Positions 36,029-44,272 are shown, counted from the stretch's first letter. The stretch: DNA of 64,000 nucleotides from Marivita sp051859345 (GCF_051859345.1 NZ_JBHYFV010000018.1:10856-74855), one strand, 5' to 3'. Numbers and translations: made by a program. Notes: a model not told the origin generated them from the letters alone.

Positions 36029-36141
36029 GCGGCGGGGCAGTCCACGAATAGGCTGCGCGCGTGCAGGCCCTATCAGACCGAATTAAGAAGGGAGGGAGAC
36101 ATCACCCACCCGACGTCACTGAATCAAACCTTGTCGACAAA

Positions 36142-36167
36142 GCGGCGCGACCAAGTAACCGCGCCGC
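36142..36167 (-). terminator. Possible weak terminator after the cytochrome c gene
   Basis: Stem GCGGCGCG/CGCGCCGC, 8 bp with 10-nt loop; on the minus strand it is followed by TTTGT only. It lies just after the stop of the cytochrome gene at 36177. Confidence 0.4.
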
Positions 36168-36176
36168 CCAACGCTC

Positions 36177-36587
36177 TCACTTCGAAATCGCCGAATTGTC
36201 CTGCGTCGTAATCGACACGAGATAGGCGAGGATGAAATCCTGCACCGTCCGGTCCTCGATTCCGACATGGCGCATCTTGGTGCCGGGCATGAAACCGTCA
36301 TTGTCTTCCATCCACGCCCGCAGCGCCGCGGGTGTCCACACGATGCCCGAGGCTTCCAAAGCGATCGAATAATCGTAATCCTCATACGTTCCCGCACCGC
36401 GCCCCACGACATTCTCCAAAGGTGGTCCGTAAGACGCATCCGTCGGCTCCACCGCGTGGCAGCGTCGGCACTCAGTCTCGAACAGAGTCTGACCTGCGTC
36501 GATCTTCACCTGCTCAAAGGTGGTGTCGCTGGCAAAGGCGGGCAGGGCGCAAAAACTGGCGGCGGCAATCAGGGCAAAACGGGTCAT
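36177..36587 (-). CDS. Class I c-type cytochrome
   Basis: Periplasmic electron carrier, probably acceptor for the quinoprotein dehydrogenase. 136 aa from ATG at 36587; signal peptide MTRFALIAAASFCALPAFAS. Heme motif CRRCH near residue 50 and a Met ligand in GFMPGTKM, resembling soluble cytochrome c2/c550. An upstream in-frame start would spoil the signal peptide. It faces the NMT1-type binding-protein gene across a 158-bp region with an FNR-like box. Confidence 0.85.
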   Translation of the reverse strand: MTRFALIAAASFCALPAFASDTTFEQVKIDAGQTLFETECRRCHAVEPTDASYGPPLENVVGRGAGTYEDYDYSIALEASGIVWTPAALRAWMEDNDGFMPGTKMRHVGIEDRTVQDFILAYLVSITTQDNSAISK

Positions 36588-36643
36588 CGGAGGCTCTCCT
36601 TCTAAAAGATGCCCCAACGTAAGAATGCCTCCGGCGCGCCAAT

Positions 36644-36657
36644 ATGATCCACATCAA
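36644..36657. promoter_or_regulatory. FNR-type box
   Basis: ATGAT-ccac-ATCAA, one mismatch from the Fnr/FnrL/Dnr consensus TTGAT-N4-ATCAA. It is 57 bp upstream of the cytochrome c start and 88 bp upstream of the ABC binding-protein start, so it could act on either. FnrL control of c-type cytochromes is common in Rhodobacterales. Confidence 0.5.
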
Positions 36658-36684
36658 CACATTCGACCATGGGCCACATCCTTT

Positions 36685-36691
36685 GGTCGTA
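36685..36691 (+). promoter_or_regulatory. GGTCGTA motif copy
   Basis: Exact GGTCGTA 55 bp upstream of the binding-protein start at 36746. A near-inverted half TTCGACC is at 36662-36668, giving TTCGACC-N16-GGTCGTA. Confidence 0.35.
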
Positions 36692-36745
36692 TTTATGCAA
36701 GAAAAGCCGCTGCTACTGTACAGGCAATCATTCTGGGAGGACATG

Positions 36746-37720
36746 ATGAGCTTTTTCTCCACCATCCGTGCGACCTCTGTGGCGCTGCTGGTCTGCGCCG
36801 GTGCTGCCAGTGCCGAAACTCCAGTGCTGCGGGCTGCCGTGCTTCAGGCCGGGACCGTGAACTGGGAACTCGACACGCTCAAACACAACGGTTTCGACAC
36901 CGCCAACGGGTTCGAACTCTCCGTGCAGGGTGTCGCCGGAGGCTCTGCCGCGCAGGTCGCGTTTCAGGGCGAAGAGGTCGATGTCATTGTCTCCGACTGG
37001 CTCTGGGTTGCACGCCAACGGGCTGAAGGCAGGGATTACATCTTTGTTCCCTATTCCAAGGCCGTGGGCGCGCTTCTGGTCCCCGAGGGCAGCGCCGCCA
37101 CGTCGCTCTCCGACCTCAAGGGTGGCAAGATCGGCATTGCCGGAGGCCCGCTCGACAAAAGCTGGCTGATCCTGCGCGCCTACGCACAAAAGAAATACGG
37201 CATGGACCTTGTGACCGAGACCGAACAGGTCTTTGGCGCACCGCCCCTGATCTACAAGACCGGTCTTCAGGGCGAACTGGATGGTGCGATCAATTTCTGG
37301 CACTTCCTTGCCAAGATGGAAGCGGGCGGCATGACGCCCCTGATCACCGTCGATGACGCCGCGCGCGAACTGGGGCTGGACCCGGAAACGCCGCTTCTTG
37401 GCTATGTGCTGCGCGGCGAAATGTTGCGCGATCATCCCGAACTGGTCAAGGGATTGGCCGCCGCCAGCCGCGCCACCAAGGATCTGCTGGCCAGTTCCGA
37501 CGCCGAATGGGACCGCTTGCGCCCCCTCATGAACGCCAAATCCGACGCCGAATTCGCCGCGCTCAAGGCCGGGTTCATCGCAGGCATTCCCGTCGATCAA
37601 CCCGTCGACGTGGACGCAGCGGCGCGGATGCTGGCCCTGATGGCCGATCTGGGCGGCGAAAAGCTGGTCGGCGCGGTCACAACCTTGCCCGAAGGCGTTT
37701 TTGTCCAGCCGGGAAGCTGA
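36746..37720 (+). CDS. NMT1/SsuA-type ABC transporter substrate-binding protein
   Basis: 324 aa. Ribosome site GGGAGG at 36735-36740 favours the second of two adjacent ATGs. Signal peptide ends CAGAASAE. The PBP type II fold shows GGSAAQVAFQGEEVDVIVSDW, YSKAVGALLVP and LSDLKGGKIGIAGGPLDKSW, as in taurine/sulfonate and NMT1 receptors. The ATPase gene follows immediately, but the expected permease is not next; a matching SsuC-type permease is at 52745-53494. Ligand unknown; its placement in a PQQ dehydrogenase locus suggests a link to alcohol or cofactor supply. Confidence 0.85.
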   Translation: MSFFSTIRATSVALLVCAGAASAETPVLRAAVLQAGTVNWELDTLKHNGFDTANGFELSVQGVAGGSAAQVAFQGEEVDVIVSDWLWVARQRAEGRDYIFVPYSKAVGALLVPEGSAATSLSDLKGGKIGIAGGPLDKSWLILRAYAQKKYGMDLVTETEQVFGAPPLIYKTGLQGELDGAINFWHFLAKMEAGGMTPLITVDDAARELGLDPETPLLGYVLRGEMLRDHPELVKGLAAASRATKDLLASSDAEWDRLRPLMNAKSDAEFAALKAGFIAGIPVDQPVDVDAAARMLALMADLGGEKLVGAVTTLPEGVFVQPGS

Positions 37721-37722
37721 CC

Positions 37723-38394
37723 TTGGCATCGGCCGGGACACTCACGCTGGTGAGCAACCGCGACACCCCGCACCGGGCCGATACCGCTCCGCCGGTTCTC
37801 TCTGTCACGCTTGATGGCATGGTGTTCGACGGCAAACCCGTGCTCGGGTCCATTGACCTGACCCTCGCGCCGCGCGAAACCGTGGCGATCACCGGCCCGT
37901 CCGGCGTGGGCAAGACCACCCTGATGCGCATCATCGCCGGGCTGGAACACCGCCATGACGGCCATGTCTGCCGCCCCGCGAAACTGGCGATGGTGTTCCA
38001 GGAACCGACCTTGCTGCGCTGGCGCACAATCGCCGACAATCTGCGCATCACGTTGGGCCTGACCCCACAGCAGATCGCCTTGGCTCTCGAACAGGTCGGC
38101 CTTGCGGGCCGGGGCAATTCGTTCCCCGATCAACTCTCGCTTGGTCAGCAACGCCGCCTGTCACTGGCCCGCGCCTTCGCCGGAAAACCCGATGTGCTCT
38201 TGATGGACGAACCTTTCGTCAGTCTCGATGCGGACCTGTCTGACGAGATGATGACCCTCTTCGAGCGCCTCCGCGACAGCCACCCGGTCGCCACGCTGCT
38301 CGTCACCCACGCCATCCCCGAGGCGGAACGCCTTGCCACGCGTATTATGGAACTGTCAGGTCAACCGGCCCAGTTGAAACCGCGCCAGCACTAG
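37723..38394 (+). CDS. SsuB/TauB-type ABC transporter ATP-binding protein
   Basis: 223 aa from TTG at 37723, 2 bp after the previous stop with GGAAG upstream; GTG at 37750 is an alternative. Walker A GPSGVGKTT, Q-loop MVFQEPTLLRW, signature LSLGQQRR (Leu where Gly is usual), Walker B VLLMDEPFVSLD, switch His in LLVTHAIPEA. Smaller than the usual 250-260 aa. It forms an importer with the SBP before it; its 3' end overlaps a convergent gene by 4 bp. Confidence 0.85.
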   Translation: MASAGTLTLVSNRDTPHRADTAPPVLSVTLDGMVFDGKPVLGSIDLTLAPRETVAITGPSGVGKTTLMRIIAGLEHRHDGHVCRPAKLAMVFQEPTLLRWRTIADNLRITLGLTPQQIALALEQVGLAGRGNSFPDQLSLGQQRRLSLARAFAGKPDVLLMDEPFVSLDADLSDEMMTLFERLRDSHPVATLLVTHAIPEAERLATRIMELSGQPAQLKPRQH

Positions 38395-38945
38395 AAAGCA
38401 GGCGCGTATTTCCAGTTATCCGCATCCGGCGTAACCTCATCCAGATCATACTCCGCGCCCTGCAACCGCTTGGCCACTGGCAAGCCCTCTGCCGCAGCCT
38501 CATCGATATATTGCCGCCCCAGCGCCTCGTCCTTGGCGATGCCGTGCCCGCGCATCAGGTTGAGCCCGTGGTTGAACTTGCCCACTCGGTCGCCCAGTTC
38601 CGCCGCCTGCTGGTCCCAGGCGGCACTGGCATCGGGGTCATACTCCCCGCCCAGCCCGTTGTTATCGAGCTGGCTCATCCAGGTCATCGCCCCAGTATAG
38701 CCCGCATTGGCACAATTCTCGAACAGCGCCCGCGCCGTCGCGTGATCCCCGGACTTGGTCATCATGTACCCGGTCGAACAGAGCACCATGCCGGTCTCAC
38801 CTTTCTCGGCACGGTCCAGCATGGATTGCCAGGTCATCTCGTCGGGGTTCAGCACACCCCCCGGATCATCGTCCTCGGGTTCGGCCCAAAGGGCGGGGGC
38901 ACTCAGCGCAAGCGCGCAGCTCAACGGGATCAGGAGATGTCTCAT
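38391..38945 (-). CDS. Sel1/TPR-like exported protein
   Basis: 184 aa, signal peptide ending PALWAE. Sel1-like helical repeats are visible (DHATARALFENCANAGYTGA; DASAAWDQQAAELGDRVGKF; DEALGRQYIDEAAAEGLPVA). Two cysteines lie in the first repeat region. Such repeats mediate protein contacts; no specific partner is evident. It is downstream of the ABC-2 permease gene on the same strand (53-bp gap), so it may be last in that operon, but a GGTCGTA copy in the gap suggests its own promoter. Confidence 0.7.
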   Translation of the reverse strand: MRHLLIPLSCALALSAPALWAEPEDDDPGGVLNPDEMTWQSMLDRAEKGETGMVLCSTGYMMTKSGDHATARALFENCANAGYTGAMTWMSQLDNNGLGGEYDPDASAAWDQQAAELGDRVGKFNHGLNLMRGHGIAKDEALGRQYIDEAAAEGLPVAKRLQGAEYDLDEVTPDADNWKYAPAF

Positions 38946-38989
38946 GAGGCAATCCTAGCGCAATCCACGCTTTCAATCACCCTTGCTAT

Positions 38990-38996
38990 GGTCGTA
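38990..38996. promoter_or_regulatory. GGTCGTA motif copy
   Basis: Exact heptamer in the 53-bp gap between the ABC-2 permease stop and the Sel1-like gene, 45 bp upstream of the latter's start. Confidence 0.3.
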
Positions 38997-38998
38997 GA

Positions 38999-39790
38999 TC
39001 ACCCCTTGCGCGTCATCATTCCGCGCGCCGGGTCATATCCCCATACTGCAAGGGCCATGAAGGCTAGAGTCGCCAGCAGCGTCCACAAAAGCGCCATCGG
39101 GTTCACCTCGACATATAGCGCAAAGCGGATCAGCTCGACCGCGTGGGTGAACGGATTGGCCGCGCAGATGTCGTGCAACAGCTCCGAACTCTCCGCCATC
39201 TTCCACAGCGGATAAAGCGCAGAGGAGAGGAAAAACATCGGGAAGATGACGAAGTTCATAACCCCAGCGAAATTCTCCAGCTGCTTGATGAAACTCGACA
39301 ATGCCAGCCCCAACGCCCCCAGCATCAACCCGGCCAGCAGCAACGCGGGCAGGGCAGACACATAGCCCCAGCCGGGCAACGTGATGTCAAACAGCCACGC
39401 CACCAAGAGGAACGCATAGACCTGCAGGATCGAAATGATCGTGCTTCCCAAGAGCTTGCTGAACAACAGCCACGCCCGCGACACCGGCGCCGTCAGTAAG
39501 AGCCGCATCGACCCCATTTCTCGGTCATAGACAAGGCTCAGCGACGATTGCATCCCGTTGAACAACAGGATCATCCCGCAGAGCCCCGGCACGATATAGG
39601 TCTCGTAGGTGATGTAGGTCTGGTAAGGTGGGCTGATCGACAGCCCCAACGCCGCCCGGAACCCGGCGGCAAATACCAGCAACCACACCAAGGGCCGCAC
39701 CAACGCCGCCACGAACCGCTCGCGCTGATGTACGAAACGCAGCGCCTCCCGTAGCACGATGGCCCGCATCGCGATAAGCGCGTGCCTCAT
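38999..39790 (-). CDS. ABC-2 type permease of the PQQ-dehydrogenase-associated system (PedC/LutF-like)
   Basis: 263 aa with about six membrane helices in ABC-2 arrangement (ALVRPLVWLLVFAAGFRAAL; GMILLFNGMQSSLSLVYDRE; the ABC-2 signature region near LALSSFIKQLENFAGVMNF). It overlaps the ATPase gene by 4 bp. Members of this family occur beside PQQ alcohol dehydrogenases; in Pseudomonas putida (PedA1A2BC) and Methylorubrum extorquens (lut genes) related ABC systems are needed for lanthanide use. Direction of transport is not evident from sequence. Confidence 0.85.
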   Translation of the reverse strand: MRHALIAMRAIVLREALRFVHQRERFVAALVRPLVWLLVFAAGFRAALGLSISPPYQTYITYETYIVPGLCGMILLFNGMQSSLSLVYDREMGSMRLLLTAPVSRAWLLFSKLLGSTIISILQVYAFLLVAWLFDITLPGWGYVSALPALLLAGLMLGALGLALSSFIKQLENFAGVMNFVIFPMFFLSSALYPLWKMAESSELLHDICAANPFTHAVELIRFALYVEVNPMALLWTLLATLAFMALAVWGYDPARGMMTRKG

Positions 39791-40503
39791 GCCTCGGCCC
39801 CCGTCATCTGCACAAAATACTCCGGCAGGGGGGCCTCGCCCCGCAAATCACCACAACGCCCATCCGCCAAAATCCGCCCGCGATGCAGCAAGATCACCTG
39901 GTCGCCGTCCGACACCTCGTCCGTCAGATGTGTCGCCCACAGCACCGTCACCCCGGTCTCGGCGCACAACTCATGGATATGCCGCGTCAGCCCTGCGCGC
40001 GTGGTGGCATCCAGCCCGACCGTCGGTTCATCCAGCAAAAGCACCTTTGGTTCATGCAATAGCGCCCGCGCGATTTCGGTCCGTCGCCGATGACCGCCAT
40101 TCAGGCCGCGCGCCTTTTCTCCGGCGCGTTCCGCCATACCGAGCCGGTCCAGCGCCCTTTCTATCCGGCGATCCGCGTCCCGTCCCGAGATCCCGTGCAG
40201 CGCTGCGAAATAGCGCAGGTTCTGGCGCACCGTCAGGTCGAGATCGAGCGTCGTCTGCTGAAACACCACACCCAGATCGGCCATCGCCGCCAATGGAGCA
40301 ACCCTCAGATCATGCCCGGCAATGGAAATCGACCCGCCCTGTGTCCCGAAGAGCCGCGTCATCAGGGAAAACAACGTCGATTTGCCCGCGCCATTCGGCC
40401 CCAGCAAAGCTGCAAACCGACCGGGGGCGACGCCGAACGACACATCGTCCAGCGCCGTCTTCGTGCCATAGGAAAACGACAGCCCGGAAACCTGCAAACT
40501 CAT
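39787..40503 (-). CDS. ABC ATPase of the PQQ-dehydrogenase-associated system (PedB/LutE-like)
   Basis: 238 aa. Walker A GPNGAGKSTLFSL, Q-loop VVFQQTTLDLDL, a variant signature LNGGHRRRTEIARAL (Leu-Asn-Gly-Gly-His, as in several ABC-2 export ATPases), Walker B VLLLDEPTVGLD, switch VLWATHLTDE. It partners the overlapping ABC-2 permease. The family is tied to PQQ alcohol dehydrogenase loci. It is separated from the next upstream gene on this strand by 142 bp that hold the fullest copy of the dispersed repeat. Confidence 0.87.
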   Translation of the reverse strand: MSLQVSGLSFSYGTKTALDDVSFGVAPGRFAALLGPNGAGKSTLFSLMTRLFGTQGGSISIAGHDLRVAPLAAMADLGVVFQQTTLDLDLTVRQNLRYFAALHGISGRDADRRIERALDRLGMAERAGEKARGLNGGHRRRTEIARALLHEPKVLLLDEPTVGLDATTRAGLTRHIHELCAETGVTVLWATHLTDEVSDGDQVILLHRGRILADGRCGDLRGEAPLPEYFVQMTGAEA

Positions 40504-40520
40504 CTGCGCCGACCGTCCTG

Positions 40521-40620
40521 TCTTCTCTGGTTCAAAATTGCCTCGGGGGAGCGCTAAAGGTGCGGGGGCAGAGCCCCCACATTTTCCGTTAACGGAAAAT
40601 CTAGGATGCGTCGACGCATC
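40521..40620 (+). repeat. Dispersed modular repeat, copy B (three modules)
   Basis: TCTTCTCTGGTTCAAAAT lead, then module 1 hairpin GGGGGC-AGA-GCCCCC (40564-40578), module 2 perfect palindrome of 20 bp centred on TTTCCGTTAACGGAAA (40581-40600), module 3 perfect palindrome GATGCGTCGACGCATC (40605-40620). The same modules in the same order are at 60833-60918 with symmetrical sequence changes. Confidence 0.7.
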
Positions 40621-40645
40621 GTTCGCGCCATAACCTTACGTCCGC

Positions 40646-41092
40646 CTATTCTATGGTGATTCCCAACCGCTGCGTTTCCCCGGTCGAGCCGGGAATGCGC
40701 AGGAAATATTCACCGGGCTTGATCGCCACGAAACCGATTTCCATGGAGCCGGCATCGTCGAACTCGATGGAATTCACGCCGATGGGCCGGATTTCCAGAT
40801 CGTTCACCACGATTTCGTCGATCCAGATCGCGCGAAAGAACTCCGATCCCTCCAGCGCCAGCTCCGCCGATCCGTCGCCCTCGATCTCGAACTCGTAATA
40901 GGTGCCCGAAGTCAACACCCAAGGCGCCTCTGCCAAAGGCATGCCGGAACTGAGCGTGATCGGCGGCAGTTCGGCCTTGTTGGCCGAAGACAGGATACCG
41001 GCGCGGCCCCAGTCTTCGCGGGGGGCGCCATCGGCAAGGACAAGCGCGGGGGTGAGTAGGGCGAGGCCAAGGGCGGCAAGGGTCTGTTTCAT
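40646..41092 (-). CDS. Small exported protein of the PQQ dehydrogenase locus, 148 aa, unknown
   Basis: ATG at 41092 follows GGAG with good spacing; another ATG 15 bp upstream is in frame. Signal peptide MKQTLAALGLALLTPALVLAD. The remainder looks all-beta (TYYEFEIEGDGSAELALEGSEFFRAIWIDEIVVNDLEI, PGEYFLRIPGS), perhaps a small beta-sandwich. It lies between the ABC ATPase and the beta-propeller gene, the place where lut/ped clusters carry small periplasmic proteins. No family recognised with certainty. Confidence 0.7.
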   Translation of the reverse strand: MKQTLAALGLALLTPALVLADGAPREDWGRAGILSSANKAELPPITLSSGMPLAEAPWVLTSGTYYEFEIEGDGSAELALEGSEFFRAIWIDEIVVNDLEIRPIGVNSIEFDDAGSMEIGFVAIKPGEYFLRIPGSTGETQRLGITIE

Positions 41093-41166
41093 TAAAAACT
41101 CCGTCATGTGTGAAACTTGATTACTGTGGGGTGACAAGCTGAAAGGGGATGGTTCGGTGCGACCGC

Positions 41167-42135
41167 TCACTCGGTTGGCCGGAACGCAGCCCCCCAGGGA
41201 AAACGGCCCACCTTGATGCTCTTGATCGCCTTGCGGCTGGCCACATCGACCACGGTGACGTCGCCGGACACGCCGTTGGTGGTGAAAAGCTGCGTCCGGT
41301 CGGCGTTGAAATCCATGTGCCAGACACGGCGACCGACAAGGATGTAGTCCTCGACCTCGTATGTGTCCGAATTCACGACGGCGACATGGTTCGACGGCCC
41401 GAGCGCAACAAAGGCATGTGTGTCCCCGGTGGTGAACTCGAACCCCACCGGCTGCACCCGGTCGGGGTGGATGTTGGCGACCTCGAAGTTGATCTTGGCC
41501 TTCTCGGTCTGGGTCGCCACGTCGAACACGGTGATCGTGCCGCCGATTTCGGAACTCACCCAAAGCTCGGTGCCGTCCTTGACGAATTCGGCATGGCGGG
41601 GGCGCGAATCCACCAGAGTGTTGGCGAACAATTGCTGGGTTTCGGTGTCGATCCAATGCGCCATGTTGGTGGTTTCCGAGGTGGTGATGGCGATCTTGCC
41701 ATCGGGGCTGACCGCCATGCCCTCGGGTTCGATGCCGACGTCGATCTGCGCCACGACGGTGCGCGTGACGGTATCGACCACGGTGGTGATCGCATCGTCT
41801 TCGTTGGCGATGTAAAGATGCCGGTCATCCGGGGCCAGCACGAACTGTTCCGGGTCTTCGCCTGACGGCAGGTCATGCAGGATCTCGCCCGTGTCCGGGT
41901 CCATCACCTGCACCGAATCGCTGTCGGAGGCGCAGATATAGACAACCGAGAAATTCTTGGAGAAGGTGATCCCGCGCGGGCGTTCGCCGGTTTCGATGGT
42001 GCGCACGACTTCAAGCGTCTCGATGTCGATCACGCTGATCGTGTCGTCTTTTTCATTGGTCACCCAGATCTCGTCCGCCAGGGCTGTGGTTGATAGCAGG
42101 GCAGCGGTCAGGGTGGTGAGGATCGGCAGTTTCAT
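41167..42135 (-). CDS. YVTN beta-propeller protein of PQQ catabolism clusters (PedA2-like)
   Basis: 322 aa from ATG at 42135, signal peptide ending STTALADE. Seven or so YVTN-type blades (WVTNEKDDTISVIDIETLEVV; GRHLYIANEDD-like segments; VAVVNSDTYEVEDYI). It matches the PQQ-dependent-catabolism beta-propeller family, whose members accompany the ABC-2 system encoded alongside. Likely periplasmic and part of the same transport or sensing complex; the exact role is not established. Confidence 0.85.
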   Translation of the reverse strand: MKLPILTTLTAALLSTTALADEIWVTNEKDDTISVIDIETLEVVRTIETGERPRGITFSKNFSVVYICASDSDSVQVMDPDTGEILHDLPSGEDPEQFVLAPDDRHLYIANEDDAITTVVDTVTRTVVAQIDVGIEPEGMAVSPDGKIAITTSETTNMAHWIDTETQQLFANTLVDSRPRHAEFVKDGTELWVSSEIGGTITVFDVATQTEKAKINFEVANIHPDRVQPVGFEFTTGDTHAFVALGPSNHVAVVNSDTYEVEDYILVGRRVWHMDFNADRTQLFTTNGVSGDVTVVDVASRKAIKSIKVGRFPWGAAFRPTE

Positions 42136-42165
42136 GAGCGTCGGTCCTTTTGGTTGGTGATGGAC

Positions 42166-42211
42166 TGGGGGCGCTGCCCCCAAACCCCCGGAGTTTATCT
42201 GGCAAGATGAA
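42166..42211 (-). repeat. Dispersed repeat, partial copy C
   Basis: Reverse-oriented module 1: hairpin GGGGGC-GCT-GCCCCC (42167-42181) followed by AAACCCCCGGAG and a diverged TTTATCTGGCAAGATGAAG tail. It lies between the beta-propeller and SBP genes. Confidence 0.5.
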
Positions 42212-42219
42212 GGGGCAGG

Positions 42220-43398
42220 TCAGTTCTGAAAGGCGGTGCAGCCGCTTTCGGGTTGATCGAGGCCCAGCGTGTCCAGTTCGGTGCGCTGGTGCAGGAAGCC
42301 GTCGAGTGGCGCCTGCGCCACCAGCGCGCGTTCATGCACCAGGGGGATCGGTTGGCGCAGCTGGCCGTTCCAGCTGCGAAAGGTCAGCGGGCGGCCCTTG
42401 AAGCCGGCAAGTTCGAAGGCGTCGGACAGCATGTAGGTGCGCAGGGTTTCGGCATCTGATGCGCCTGTGCGGGTGACGGCCTCTCCGATGGCGCGCAGGG
42501 CGGCCCAGGTGGCATAGTCGCGATCCTGCATCGGGCGCTCGGCCAGGTCTTCGAACCGGGATTGAAGCTGTGCGGCGCCCCAGGCCTCGACCACGCGGTG
42601 CCATGTGACCGGGCGCAGCCCTTCGGAGCCGGCGACGGGGCGGGGACGCCAGGTGTTGAACGAGATGTAGCGCGCGAAATCATCGGCTGCGTCGGCCACC
42701 AGCAGCACGTCGTATTCGCCCAGATCCTGGGTGAAGAGCGGCACCTCCTGGGACGCGTTGCGGCGCATGTCGGCGTTGAAGGCCCAGGTCTTGCGCGCGC
42801 CGAAGGACAGCCCGAACTTGCGCGCCGCGGCCTCCAGCGTGTCAGCCCAGGCCTGGTCGTCTGGGCGGTCGCCCGCGATCAGCGCGATGTCGTCCCAGCG
42901 GCGCTGCACGAAGAACTGCATCAGCGCATCGGCTTTCATCGCGTAGGAGGGCAGGGTGTGCAGAAGGTTCGCCCGGCACAAATCATCGCGCAGCGCGACG
43001 TCCGCTGCCCCGGCGTTGAACAGCAGCGCTGCCGCTGCCTCGGGAAGATCGGCCACCGCGGTCACCTTGTCGGCTGGCGCATCCAGCACCAGAAGATCGC
43101 CCTCCGCCAGTGCCGCGCGGGCGGCCTCTGCGAAATCTCCGTCGGGGGCAACCTCGGTCACGGCGAGCGTGTAGGTCTGCCCCAGGAAACGCCCGGTTGT
43201 GATGTTGTCTTCAAGTCCAAGCTCGGCGCCCCGCAGGCCCAGGTCTTCGGGGATCGGGTCGAGGTTCGACAGGGTTGGCGGCGCTTCCACGACCTGCTTG
43301 AGATAGTGGATGTTCACCTCGACCTGGGCGTTGGCGGTCGAGCCGAGGCCAAGGCCCATGGCACAGGCAACGGCACACGCAAAACGTGATTTACGCAT
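42220..43398 (-). CDS. ABC substrate-binding-like protein of PQQ alcohol dehydrogenase system (PedA1-like)
   Basis: 392 aa from ATG at 43398, signal peptide ending GSTANAQ. A periplasmic binding protein type I fold (receptor for branched amino acids): HYLKQVVEAPPTLSNLD, DNITTGRFLGQTYTLAV, DIALIAGDRPDDQAWADTLE, EYDVLLVADAADDFARY. The sequence fits the PQQ-associated ABC binding-protein family rather than LivJ. First gene of a minus-strand run with the propeller, the 148-aa protein, ATPase and permease; divergent from the cytochrome c550 gene across 175 bp. Confidence 0.85.
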   Translation of the reverse strand: MRKSRFACAVACAMGLGLGSTANAQVEVNIHYLKQVVEAPPTLSNLDPIPEDLGLRGAELGLEDNITTGRFLGQTYTLAVTEVAPDGDFAEAARAALAEGDLLVLDAPADKVTAVADLPEAAAALLFNAGAADVALRDDLCRANLLHTLPSYAMKADALMQFFVQRRWDDIALIAGDRPDDQAWADTLEAAARKFGLSFGARKTWAFNADMRRNASQEVPLFTQDLGEYDVLLVADAADDFARYISFNTWRPRPVAGSEGLRPVTWHRVVEAWGAAQLQSRFEDLAERPMQDRDYATWAALRAIGEAVTRTGASDAETLRTYMLSDAFELAGFKGRPLTFRSWNGQLRQPIPLVHERALVAQAPLDGFLHQRTELDTLGLDQPESGCTAFQN

Positions 43399-43449
43399 CA
43401 ATCTGGTCCTCCCTGCACAACGGTAGGCTGAGGATGTGAAAAGAGGAAA

Positions 43450-43456
43450 TACGACC
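43450..43456 (-). promoter_or_regulatory. GGTCGTA motif copy (reverse)
   Basis: TACGACC in the divergent gap between the PedA1-like gene and the cytochrome c550 gene, 52 bp upstream of the former and 118 bp upstream of the latter. Confidence 0.35.
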
Positions 43457-43573
43457 ATTGTCTTGGGCCAAATGGACCGGAATCGGCCGGTCGCGCCACG
43501 AAAGTCCAATACCCGCATCGAGAGGGTCTGGGTACATATCCGGCAAGACACTGTTGTGCCTGAGGAGGACCCC

Positions 43574-44272
43574 ATGACCGCTTTCACTCTCAAATCCGCA
43601 TGCGCCGCACTGGCGCTGAGTGCCGTTGCCACGCTTGTGCAGGCGCATGGCGATGTGGCCCCACAGGCGGTCGATACGGCTGGCTTGCCGGAAACCGGCG
43701 ACGACTGGCTGACCGAGAACCCGTACCGCGCCGAAGCTGTCGGGGAAGAGGTCTGGGCCCGCGCGGTCGAGATCGGTGCGTCGGGCTACAACCAGAACTG
43801 CGCGCGCTGCCACGGGCTCGAAGCGATTTCGGGTGGACTGGCCCCCGATGTGCGCTTCCTCGAGGCCGAGGAATACGGCGATGAGTGGTATATCGAACGC
43901 TTCCGTTTTGGATACACGCAGAACGGCACCACCAAGATGCCGGAATTCGGTGAATTGCTGGGCCAGGATGCCGCCTGGGCGATCCGCACCTATATCGAAA
44001 CCCGCCCCGACGACGTCTCGATGGAAGAGGTCGCGGATGAACTGAAGGCGCTGCGTGACCAGATCGTCGGATACGCGTCCGATGCCTCGACTGCCGATGC
44101 CGACGCGCTCAAGACACGCCTGTCCGAAATCGCGGCCAATATCGAGACCGTGTCCGGTGCGCCCGTTGCCGACAGCGCAGCCTATCGCGCCGCAAATCTG
44201 ATCGACGGCACCCAGGAGGCCTATGCGCGCGCTGCCGAGGCCTTGACGATTGGTCTCTCTGCGGCACATTGA
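43574..44272 (+). CDS. Cytochrome c-550, PedF-like
   Basis: 232 aa, ATG at 43574 with GAGGAG upstream. Signal peptide ends LVQAHG. Heme motif CARCHG near residue 76 and Met ligand in TKMPEFGELLG. The C-terminal 80 residues are helical and charged, beyond the core cytochrome. It matches the c550 that serves quinoprotein ethanol dehydrogenases. The XoxJ-like gene starts 4 bp later, so the pair is probably one transcript. Confidence 0.85.
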   Translation: MTAFTLKSACAALALSAVATLVQAHGDVAPQAVDTAGLPETGDDWLTENPYRAEAVGEEVWARAVEIGASGYNQNCARCHGLEAISGGLAPDVRFLEAEEYGDEWYIERFRFGYTQNGTTKMPEFGELLGQDAAWAIRTYIETRPDDVSMEEVADELKALRDQIVGYASDASTADADALKTRLSEIAANIETVSGAPVADSAAYRAANLIDGTQEAYARAAEALTIGLSAAH

